DNA of 64,000 nucleotides from Curvibacter sp. AEP1-3. GTDB lineage: Bacteria; Pseudomonadota; Gammaproteobacteria; Burkholderiales; Burkholderiaceae_C. Position numbers and translations under genes: made by a program. Positions 18,133 to 24,949 of this stretch are shown here, piece by piece; the first letter of the stretch is position 1; each line of letters opens with the position of its first letter. The stretch covers positions 3,512,201 to 3,576,200 of the forward strand of contig NZ_CP015698.1 of the NCBI RefSeq assembly GCF_002163715.1, given 5' to 3'. The notes below the pieces were generated by a model. That model saw only the letters and a list, made by a program, of their open reading frames with translations. It did no database searches and was not told where the DNA came from.

Positions 18133-18885
18133 GTGCAAATCCAGTCTCACGAAGTTGACCTCTCCACCCCCACCGGCGTGATGCGCTGCTACGTGTACCG
18201 CCCCAAGGACGCTGAGGGCGCAGCGCCCAAGCAGTACGCGGCCATCATTCTCTATTCCGAGATTTTTCAGCAGACCGGCCCCATTCGCCGCAGCGCGCAG
18301 ATCATGGCCGGGCACGGCTTTGTGGTGGTGGTGCCCGAGGTGTTTCATGAGCTCAACCCCATCGGCACCGTGCTGGGCTATGACGACGCCGGGCGCGACA
18401 AGGGCAACGCCGACAAAGTGGTCAAGACGCTGGAAGCGCACGACAGCGATGCGCAAGCCATCATCGACCATCTGCGCACTTTGCCTTACTGCTCGAGCCG
18501 CATAGGCGCCATGGGCTTTTGCTTAGGGGGCGGGCTTGCCTATCGTGCGGCCATGAACCCGGCTATCAGCGCCACGTCCTGCTTCTACGCCACCGACATC
18601 CATTCCGGCATGGTGCCCTCAAGCGCCGGCAACGACAGCCTGACCCGCACTCCCGAAATCAAAGGTGAGCTGCAAATGATCTGGGGCAAGCAAGACCCCC
18701 ACATCCCACCCGAAGGCCGGGCGCTGGTCTACAGCACCCTGGTGAAGGCCGGCGTTAACTTCACATGGCACGAGTTCAACGGCGTGCACGCCTTCATGCG
18801 CGACGAAGGCGAGCGCTATGACGCGGAGCTGCAGCTGCTGGGCTACCAGATGGCGATTGGGTTGTTCAGGCGGGCGCTGTACTGA
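18133..18885 (+). CDS. Dienelactone hydrolase family protein
   Basis: A 250-residue alpha/beta hydrolase of the dienelactone hydrolase family. The nucleophile is Cys in MGFCLGGGLAY; Asp lies in KQDPHIPPEG and His in NGVHAFMRD. The best start is GTG at 18133, with GGAG 9-12 bases upstream; an earlier in-frame ATG (18091) has no ribosome site. Members hydrolyse dienelactone in chlorocatechol breakdown or related esters; no aromatic-degradation genes are adjacent. Its end overlaps the convergent AraC gene by 20 bases. Confidence 0.85.
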   Translation: MQIQSHEVDLSTPTGVMRCYVYRPKDAEGAAPKQYAAIILYSEIFQQTGPIRRSAQIMAGHGFVVVVPEVFHELNPIGTVLGYDDAGRDKGNADKVVKTLEAHDSDAQAIIDHLRTLPYCSSRIGAMGFCLGGGLAYRAAMNPAISATSCFYATDIHSGMVPSSAGNDSLTRTPEIKGELQMIWGKQDPHIPPEGRALVYSTLVKAGVNFTWHEFNGVHAFMRDEGERYDAELQLLGYQMAIGLFRRALY

Positions 18886-19945
18886 GCGTGCCCTTGCGCA
18901 AGGCGCTGGGCGTGTAGCCGAACCAGCGCTTGACGGTGCGGCTGAAGTTGGACGTGTCGGTATAGCCCAAGCGGCCGGCGATGTCTTCCACGCTGTCGCT
19001 GGTGTGTTGCAAGAGCCAGAGTGTGCGGCTTTGTTGGTGGGCGTCCAGCAGTTGCTGGAACGAGGTGCCCTCCAGGGCGAGGCGCCGCATCAGGGTGCGC
19101 TCGGACACTTCGCATTGGGCCGCAATATCCGGCAGGCGGGGGTAGCTGCCTTCCGGGGTGTGGCCCAGCAGGCTGGACACGCGTTGCGCCATGCTGCTTT
19201 GCACCAGCTCAGCCAAGGCTGCATCGCACTCATGGCAGGCGGCGGCGTGCGCACGTGCGTCCGCGCCCAGCAACGGCAGGCGCAAGGCGGCGGCCGGCAC
19301 ATGCAAAGCCAGTGTGGGCTGCCCGAATTGCAAGGGCAAGGGCAGGGCGCGCTCGTAGTGCGCCACCCACGCGGGGCGGGGCAGAGGTACATCCAGCCGC
19401 AGACCTGCAGGCAGAGAGCCCACTGCAGCATGCAGCACCCGCACCAGGGCCGCGGCCATGGTGTCGAGCACAAAGCTGCGCGCACTGCCCCAGTCCAGCC
19501 GGTCAATCACTTGCAGGGTGCCGCCTTCGGGGCGCATCTGGAAGGACCAGCTGAAACTGTCTTCCCGCACCGGGCCGTAGCGCCCCAGCACCATCAGGCA
19601 ATGTTGCAGGTCCGGCGCCGTGACGGCGGCGTAGCCCAGCGGGCCGTGGGCTGACACCGGTGCTTGGTCGCCCAGCTCCAGGCCTAGCCAGGGTTTGCCG
19701 GTGGCCTGCATGGCGGCTTGCACCAGCCGGATCACCGTGTCGCGCGGCAAGCGCTGCTCGGTGGTGAGCAGCTGGTTCCAGTCAAGCGCAGCGGCGGCCA
19801 GCACGCGGTCGCTGTCAATCGCGGCTTGCTGAAGCAGCATGCGCAGCAGGCGCGCGTAAATCGGGTGTACCAATGCCTCGGCACCGGCCGCGGGGCGGGC
19901 CTGCGGGGCTGGGTGTTTTCCCTTGGTGGCGGGCAAATAGAGCAT
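18866..19945 (-). CDS. AraC-family regulator with Arabinose_bd-type sensor domain
   Basis: A 359-residue regulator. Residues 25-220 match the AraC arabinose-binding-like N-terminal domain of the OruR/ArgR/AlkR group (LGYAAVTAPDLQHCLMVLGRYGPV), and residues 260-355 form the AraC HTH (CEVSERTLMRRLALEGTSFQQL; VEDIAGRLGYTDTSNFSRTVKRWFG). It is divergent from alkB with 74 bases between starts, so it is a good candidate for the alkane-responsive activator. Confidence 0.85.
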   Translation of the reverse strand: MLYLPATKGKHPAPQARPAAGAEALVHPIYARLLRMLLQQAAIDSDRVLAAAALDWNQLLTTEQRLPRDTVIRLVQAAMQATGKPWLGLELGDQAPVSAHGPLGYAAVTAPDLQHCLMVLGRYGPVREDSFSWSFQMRPEGGTLQVIDRLDWGSARSFVLDTMAAALVRVLHAAVGSLPAGLRLDVPLPRPAWVAHYERALPLPLQFGQPTLALHVPAAALRLPLLGADARAHAAACHECDAALAELVQSSMAQRVSSLLGHTPEGSYPRLPDIAAQCEVSERTLMRRLALEGTSFQQLLDAHQQSRTLWLLQHTSDSVEDIAGRLGYTDTSNFSRTVKRWFGYTPSALRKGTLSTAPA

Positions 19946-20019
19946 GTTTGGCAGTTTAAGACGACCCTTTGGCAGCGCTATCGGTGGTAACCCATGCTTG
20001 GCGCTTTGACACTGCGGCG

Positions 20020-21207
20020 ATGACTACTGCCAACCTCCCCATCCCCCCGTCATCCCCCGCACCCGTGCAGCCTTATGTGGACCGCAAGCGCTTTGCCTGG
20101 GTGTTGTCTTTGCTGGTGCCCTTGTCGATCGCGACCGGCCCTTTGCTGTGGTTCTGGTACCCGCACACGCTGATGCTGTGGCTGCCGGTGTTCTTTGTGT
20201 ATGGCGTGGCGCCCGCACTCGATTGGATGCTGGGCACCGACACCAGCAACCCGCCCGAATCGGCAGTGCCCGGGCTGGAGGCGGACCCTTACTACCGCCG
20301 TGTGACCTTTGCGCTGGTGCCTTTGCTATGGGCGGCGTTCATTGGTGCGGCCTGGTTCAGCCAGGTGGCCGGCATTACCTGGGTGGGGCTGTTGGGGCTC
20401 ATCATTTCCACCGGCGGTGTGGGCGGCTTTTGCATCAATCTGGGCCATGAGATCGGCCACAAGCGCGCGCCGCTGGAGCGCTGGCTGGCCAAGCTGATTT
20501 TGGCGCCCACGTTTTACGGCCACTTCACCATCGAGCACAACCGCGGCCACCACCGCGATGTGGCCACCCCGCAAGACCCGGCCTCTTCGCGCATGGGCGA
20601 ATCGATCTGGCGTTTTGTATGGCGCGAAATGCCCGGTGCCTGGCGCCGCGCGTGGGCACTGGAGCGCGAGCGCACCCGTTTGGACGGACAGGCCTTATGG
20701 TCCTGGCACAACGAGATATTGCAACCCGCAGCCATCACCCTCGCACTGTGGGTGGCGCTTTGTGTATGGCTGGGGCCGCAGGTGCTGGGCTTTTTGGTGT
20801 TGGCGTCGCTGTGGTCGAACTTCCAGCTCACATCGGCCAACTACATAGAGCACTATGGGCTGCTTCGTCAGCAGGATGCCAATGGCCGGTTTGAAACTTG
20901 CAAGCCCCAGCATTCCTGGAACAGCAACCACGTGTTCTCCAACTGGGCAACCTTCCACCTGCAGCGCCATTCGGACCACCACGCCCACCCACTGCGGCGT
21001 TACCAGTCGCTGCGGCACTTTGACGAAGCACCGCAGCTGCCCAGTGGCTACTTCGGCATGTTCCCCATCGCCTATGTGCCGCCCTTGTGGTTTGCTGTGA
21101 TGGACAAGCGTTTGCTTGCGGCGGTCGGGCGTGACCCGGCGCGCATCAACTTTGCACCGGGGCAACGAGAACGGTTGATGGCGAAGTACGGCTTGGTGGA
21201 ACGGTAA
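20020..21207 (+). CDS. alkB: Alkane 1-monooxygenase
   Basis: A 395-residue integral-membrane non-haem di-iron hydroxylase. It has about six hydrophobic helices and the conserved histidine boxes HEIGHK, EHNRGHH, NYIEHYGL and LQRHSDHH. It hydroxylates medium- to long-chain n-alkanes at the terminal carbon and needs rubredoxin and rubredoxin reductase, which are not in the window. I start at the ATG at 20020; an upstream in-frame ATG (19969) adds 17 residues not typical of the family. Confidence 0.92.
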   Translation: MTTANLPIPPSSPAPVQPYVDRKRFAWVLSLLVPLSIATGPLLWFWYPHTLMLWLPVFFVYGVAPALDWMLGTDTSNPPESAVPGLEADPYYRRVTFALVPLLWAAFIGAAWFSQVAGITWVGLLGLIISTGGVGGFCINLGHEIGHKRAPLERWLAKLILAPTFYGHFTIEHNRGHHRDVATPQDPASSRMGESIWRFVWREMPGAWRRAWALERERTRLDGQALWSWHNEILQPAAITLALWVALCVWLGPQVLGFLVLASLWSNFQLTSANYIEHYGLLRQQDANGRFETCKPQHSWNSNHVFSNWATFHLQRHSDHHAHPLRRYQSLRHFDEAPQLPSGYFGMFPIAYVPPLWFAVMDKRLLAAVGRDPARINFAPGQRERLMAKYGLVER

Positions 21208-21215
21208 GCGGTGCC

Positions 21216-21545
21216 TTAGCCACGGGGCAGAAACGGCAAGACCTTGCGTTCAAGCAACTGCACCAATGCCGTGTCCATGAACTTGTAGTTGTCGGGAATG
21301 TCGAGGCAGATCACTCGTTTTCCCTTTAGGTGGGGTTTGAACTCTTCCGAGAGCTTGGCTTTGTGGCTGCGCTCCATGACAAAAATGAGTTCAGCCCAAT
21401 CGACCAGTTCAGCGGTGAGCGGGTTCTCAGCCCCACGATTCAAGCCTGCTGATGTGCATTCGACGCCTGGATGCTCAGAAAAAACCTGCTCCGCCGTAGG
21501 GCTGCGCCAGCGGTTCATGCTGCAGATGAAGAGGACTTTTTGCAA
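21216..21545 (-). CDS. Short low-molecular-weight protein tyrosine phosphatase-like protein
   Basis: A 109-residue protein with the P-loop CSMNRWRS (C-x5-R-S) right at the N-terminus and a DIPDNY segment near residue 85 that may supply the general acid. It is shorter than classical LMW-PTPs (about 150), but a family of this size exists. It starts with TTG. GC content drops from here rightward. The substrate is unknown. Confidence 0.75.
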   Translation of the reverse strand: MQKVLFICSMNRWRSPTAEQVFSEHPGVECTSAGLNRGAENPLTAELVDWAELIFVMERSHKAKLSEEFKPHLKGKRVICLDIPDNYKFMDTALVQLLERKVLPFLPRG

Positions 21546-21728
21546 TCGAGATATGGGGTGTTTTGGCTGGTGGGCCAGCTGAAAGGCTAATTCGGCTTCG
21601 GGCTGGAATGCGACTTTTGGGTCAAACCTAAACGGTCATTTAATTCCAGTTTTTTTATCGGGACTGAGCGGGCTGCGAAGCTGTATGCCTAGATCCCAGA
21701 AGCGTCAGACTGTGCGTGAGCACTGTGG

Positions 21729-22259
21729 TTATTGAAGCCGCTCCTGAACATTCTTGGGTAGAACGTAAGTGCTCGGGAAATCGGGCAGGAGCTGATTGAG
21801 CACCTGCGGCGCCTTACGAAGACCAGCACCGCCAATGAGACTCCATCCACTAAGGCCCTTCTTTCGAACAGCGATCGAGAAGCCCGTGTCGCGAATGGTC
21901 ATTTCTTCAATGCGCAGAACATACACCTCGCGCACTACACAAGCATAGTATTCTCCAGCATCTAGAAGTTCGCCGGGTTCAGGGGGAGTAGAGGAAATCA
22001 ATGTGATTCCCAAGGATTTACCAATGGCTAGACTTTGCTTGCCGGCATTGATGAAGGACTCCCTGCCGCCAAAAAGCTCCATCAACGGTTCGAACGTCAC
22101 ATCTGCAATCGCCTCGATATCTTCACGGAGACTTGCTTGCCGGACCACATTTACGACTGCAAGAATTGCCTTTTGATCCTCGTCTGACAGCGTGGCAGCA
22201 TGCCCGAGTGCTGCACGAATGCAGAGCAGCATCACCAATGCAAAGCGAACTAAATTCAT
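21729..22259 (-). CDS. Hypothetical exported protein
   Basis: A 176-residue protein with a signal peptide (MNLVRFALVMLLCIRAALGHA). The mature part begins with a helix ATLSDEDQKAILAVVNVVRQA; repeated short helices and ESFINAGKQSL follow. I do not recognise the family; a SnoaL/NTF2-like fold is possible but not shown. It lies in the lower-GC region at the left side of the cassette-like cluster, on the same strand as the cassette genes, but I find no clear attC site after it. Confidence 0.6.
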   Translation of the reverse strand: MNLVRFALVMLLCIRAALGHAATLSDEDQKAILAVVNVVRQASLREDIEAIADVTFEPLMELFGGRESFINAGKQSLAIGKSLGITLISSTPPEPGELLDAGEYYACVVREVYVLRIEEMTIRDTGFSIAVRKKGLSGWSLIGGAGLRKAPQVLNQLLPDFPSTYVLPKNVQERLQ

Positions 22260-22553
22260 GTTTGTGAGGGACTCATGTGTTTCATAACATGCTCTATGTG
22301 CTGGGACCAGTTGCATGTACTAGACTTTGAACTCTTCAAAACTGGTTTGCGGTCAAGCTTGCGGCGGTTTCCCATGAGTTAAATCGGGTAACAGGAATAC
22401 CGACAAATCTATAAATCTATTGCATTCGATTTTGATTCTTCAGACTTATCCTGAACATCACCCAAACGGGTGAGTTCTCGGTATTCCTGCTATCGCTGCG
22501 AAGCCGAGGCGCCAACATGCTGGTTGCAGGAATTGGCCGCGCTCCAAAGCAGC
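22260..22553. other. Non-coding stretch at left edge of cassette cluster
   Basis: No convincing gene. It holds a 12-bp inverted repeat (22392-22403 with 22478-22489), a small hairpin CACCC-AAAC-GGGTG at 22459-22472, and a segment (22427-22479) resembling one at 24618-24670. Short minus-strand frames exist but look like remnants. Confidence 0.5.
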
Positions 22554-22640
22554 CATTAACGTCGAGATGAGCGGGACACAATATGTGCGGCGAAGTCGCC
22601 TTCATTCTGTTGTGTTTCCGAGGCGTTGGACATGTTAGGT
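22554..22640 (-). other. Weak attC-like recombination site
   Basis: On the minus strand it opens with ACCTAAC, which overlaps the stop of the upstream cassette gene, and closes with GTTAATG 87 bases later (6 of 7 match to GTTRRRY). Pairing between the arms is imperfect. I see it as a possible degenerate integron attC. Confidence 0.45.
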
Positions 22641-23411
22641 CGCACTTGGTACCCGCAGGCCATGCCTGCTCGCTACCCAAGCCAAGCAATGAATTGGATC
22701 AGCAGGCCGAGAAGCCGAAGGATTTGTGGCCTCAAAGAGCGAATAGTCAATGAATGTTTTGGTCAAGTCTGAATGCGAGGCTAAATAACTATCGATGAGT
22801 GCCTGCGCAGCAGCTTTGTTATCAACCCAAAGCGCGACATCTATGGCCCAGTCTGGAGTCCAAGTTATTTCACGACGTTCGAGGAGTTGCGCTGAAAGAC
22901 CTTCCTTAGTACTGCAAACCGCAAAGGCTGGCATGACAAAGGCACGGACTGCGTTGACCATCGAGGCAACTTCGACTTGTCGCATGACAGGGTCGACAAG
23001 CTGCCACTTCAAGTAATCATGCGCAAGTGAAAGGTACCCGATCTGGGTACTCCAGATGTTGTCGCCAGTTGTCACACCGGCCGTCTCCCTCCACTCGGCT
23101 AATACGCTGGACTTAACTTGAGCGTGAATGGTGACGCCCACGTGCGAGCCAGAGGTGTTGGCACTATCGGATTGAAAAGACACGATGTGCGTGAAGGCTC
23201 CGACCTTACGTGAGAAGCGAAGCGCACTCTTTGACCACCTGAAGCCATCATTTGCGAACGCTCCTGCGACAGCGGCGCATGAGCACGCCACAACATCGGC
23301 GACGCGTTCGGTACCCGGCTCCATTGGTTGGAATCGCCCAGCCTGCGTGCGACTACGGGACTCGAGTGTGTTTTGGACGTGATCGTCTAGGGTCCTGAGT
23401 GACTTGGGCAT
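22635..23411 (-). CDS. Hypothetical cassette-borne protein
   Basis: A 258-residue cytoplasmic protein without a signal peptide. The middle (NDGFRWSKSALRFSRKVGAFTHIVSFQSDSANTSGSHVGVTIHAQVKSS) recalls DUF4304-type proteins, which are small-ligand or immunity-like with unknown role. This is a weak resemblance. The stop TAA lies inside the left attC-like core (ACCTAAC), and a strong attC-like site lies 28 bases before the start; this is the layout of an integron gene cassette. Confidence 0.6.
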   Translation of the reverse strand: MPKSLRTLDDHVQNTLESRSRTQAGRFQPMEPGTERVADVVACSCAAVAGAFANDGFRWSKSALRFSRKVGAFTHIVSFQSDSANTSGSHVGVTIHAQVKSSVLAEWRETAGVTTGDNIWSTQIGYLSLAHDYLKWQLVDPVMRQVEVASMVNAVRAFVMPAFAVCSTKEGLSAQLLERREITWTPDWAIDVALWVDNKAAAQALIDSYLASHSDLTKTFIDYSLFEATNPSASRPADPIHCLAWVASRHGLRVPSAT

Positions 23412-23438
23412 CGTGTGCGGCTTTGCGGCTTAACGTAA

Positions 23439-23514
23439 ACCTAACCGGCGCTGCGCGGCTTTATCACGCAGCGTCCAGATAGCGAAGCGAACGGGGTTGA
23501 GCGCCGGGTTAGGC
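23439..23514 (-). other. attC-like integron recombination site (strong)
   Basis: On the minus strand it opens with GCCTAAC and ends with GTTAGGT, 76 bases overall. The two ends pair well: CCTAAC-CGGCGCT against AGCGCCG-GTTAGG with one bulge. Sequence and length fit integron attC sites. The opening overlaps the stop codon of the membrane-protein gene. Confidence 0.75.
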
Positions 23515-23835
23515 AACATGACTACGCAAATACGGGACGTAAAAAGGAATGCCGATTACAGCGAGAACGACTACTGTAGTGAGGACAGATGAAGAAAACT
23601 GCTTCTCCCCAAGCTGACCAAATCTAAGGAAATAGAGATACGCCAGTAGCGGCGTGAAAAGAAAAAGTACAGGACCATCGGACAAAAACAAAGGTCTTGT
23701 TTCAACCGGCCATGCAAAAGCCAAGACAGCCGCGAGCCAGCAAACCGGAACAGATAGCAAAACGCATATTCCCTGCGGGGTATCAAGCCAATGGCCCCAG
23801 CGATACCATGATCTAACATTTTCCAAGCGGCTCAT
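23509..23835 (-). CDS. Small cassette-borne membrane protein
   Basis: A 108-residue protein with three hydrophobic segments (ICVLLSVPVCWLAAVLAFAW; VLFLFTPLLAYLYFLRFG; VLTTVVVLAVIGIPFYVPYL). No family recognised. I use the ATG at 23835 (MSRLENVRSWYRW); a longer frame would read through the neighbouring attC site. Its TAA stop is part of the attC core (GCCTAAC), as is usual for gene cassettes. No ribosome site is obvious. Confidence 0.6.
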   Translation of the reverse strand: MSRLENVRSWYRWGHWLDTPQGICVLLSVPVCWLAAVLAFAWPVETRPLFLSDGPVLFLFTPLLAYLYFLRFGQLGEKQFSSSVLTTVVVLAVIGIPFYVPYLRSHVA

Positions 23836-23846
23836 AGATTGTGGTT

Positions 23847-23934
23847 GCCTAACGTTGGAGCTGCCGGGCACGGCTACACGAGCCGTGAAGCGGTAGCCTG
23901 CTGTGGCGTGTCCCCGCCGAGCGACCACTTAGGT
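23847..23934 (-). other. attC-like integron recombination site
   Basis: On the minus strand it begins ACCTAAG (6 of 7 to RYYYAAC) just after the DUF2314 gene stop and ends GTTAGGC 88 bases later. The arms pair approximately, and an inner GGCTAC/GTAGCC stem is present. It fits an attC site. Confidence 0.7.
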
Positions 23935-24423
23935 TTAGCAATCGAAGCCATGATTTTTCCTGTAGTACTCCGCCTGTTCTTTAGGGACTTTTCGCAATAG
24001 GACACAAACAGTAAAGCTGCCAACCTGGCGCCCGTTTCTTACGTAGCCCCAATCAGATATTTCCCCGCGCGTGAAAGCGATAAGCTGGCCATTTCGCACC
24101 GAACGAACAACTCTTGGCTCGTTCGCTAGAGTTCCCTCGAACTTGTCCCCTACCGATTGAAACGGCGAAACCCAGAAATGCTCCGTGCCATTTTGGTCGC
24201 TCACCATCACTTTTAGTTTCAGGTCTGAAACACCAGTCGGTGGCTTCTCGGCGAGCTTCAAGAACTCGTCAAGTCCAGCACGGGCTTGGCGAATAGCAGC
24301 GACCATTTCGGGATCCCTTTCCCCAACGAAAACTATTTCGTTTTCGTCACGCTGCTGTGTGATGCCCAGTTGCGAGGCGAAAGCCAGTACGACAAAGACA
24401 GTGAGTGGTAGGGGCAGGCGCAT
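23935..24423 (-). CDS. DUF2314 (YegJ-like) exported protein
   Basis: A 162-residue protein with a cleavable signal (MRLPLPLTVFVVLAFASQLG). The mature domain (DPEMVAAIRQARAGLDEF; HFWVSPF; FEGTLANEP; GEISDWGYV) matches DUF2314. Its function is unknown; such proteins are recurrent integron cassette cargo. A GTTAGGT half-site lies 9 bases before the start, and an attC-like site follows the stop, so it forms a full cassette unit. GC content is lower than in the flanks. Confidence 0.75.
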   Translation of the reverse strand: MRLPLPLTVFVVLAFASQLGITQQRDENEIVFVGERDPEMVAAIRQARAGLDEFLKLAEKPPTGVSDLKLKVMVSDQNGTEHFWVSPFQSVGDKFEGTLANEPRVVRSVRNGQLIAFTRGEISDWGYVRNGRQVGSFTVCVLLRKVPKEQAEYYRKNHGFDC

Positions 24424-24431
24424 AGAACGAG

Positions 24432-24438
24432 ACCTAAC
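24432..24438 (-). other. attC half-site (GTTAGGT) before the first cassette
   Basis: A GTTAGGT core on the minus strand lies at the position expected for the junction before the DUF2314 cassette. I could not find the partner RYYYAAC core upstream, so this may be a decayed attC or attI remnant. Confidence 0.4.
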
Positions 24439-24926
24439 GTAATGTACGCCTCAAAACCTGCGGGATATTCCGGAAGCTGCGGCATAAACTGGATGCAAAT
24501 TGCGCTGGAAAGCCTTTTGCATACTCAATCTCCGATGTATTCATGTGCCTTTGTACAGCTATAAAAATTCTGGCAAACCACCCATTTTGTAAGGAATGGA
24601 ACGAGCCAGTGATTTCACGATTTTTGCGTCTCGGAGCCAGCTTGAACATCCCCCAATCGGGTGTTTTTCTTAAAAGTGACCTTAGCCGCATTGCGGAAAT
24701 CGAGCTTACCTCCTCACTCGATCCAATTCTTTAGCCTGAGTCCCTGCACGCGCTCAAACGCACTGACGTTGTTGGCTCACCAGTGTGCAGTCGTCGATAA
24801 GTGCGTGGCACGCGTTTCACACTTCGCTAGAGCCTATGAGGATGTGTGGCGCTCAGAAGTGGAACGGGTGCGGTCTGTCTGGCGCTCGAGTAACTACGCA
24901 TAGGAAACAAAACGCATATCTAGATA
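24439..24926. other. Non-coding stretch between cassette cluster and dnaE2
   Basis: Small open frames exist on both strands (for example 24661-24903 plus, 24434-24691 minus), but none shows a recognisable domain or ribosome site. No integrase gene is present. The segment 24618-24670 resembles 22427-22479 on the other side of the cluster. Confidence 0.5.
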
Positions 24927-24946
24927 TACTGTATTTTTATACAGTT
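24927..24946 (+). promoter_or_regulatory. LexA (SOS) box abutting the dnaE2 start
   Basis: CTG-N10-CAG with an AT-only spacer and flanking TA/TT (TACTGT...ACAGTT). It ends three bases before the dnaE2 ATG, leaving no room for a ribosome site, so either the message is leaderless or translation starts differently. LexA would occlude the promoter. Confidence 0.87.
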
Positions 24947-24949
24947 TAA

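Noticed and set aside
21602..21658. Terminator-like CTGGAAT/ATTCCAG pair followed by a T-run
   Set aside because: The loop is over 30 bases, too long for a normal terminator, and no plus-strand gene ends before it.
24440..24949. Integron integrase next to the cassette cluster
   Set aside because: No open frame in this stretch shows tyrosine recombinase motifs; frames are under 90 codons.
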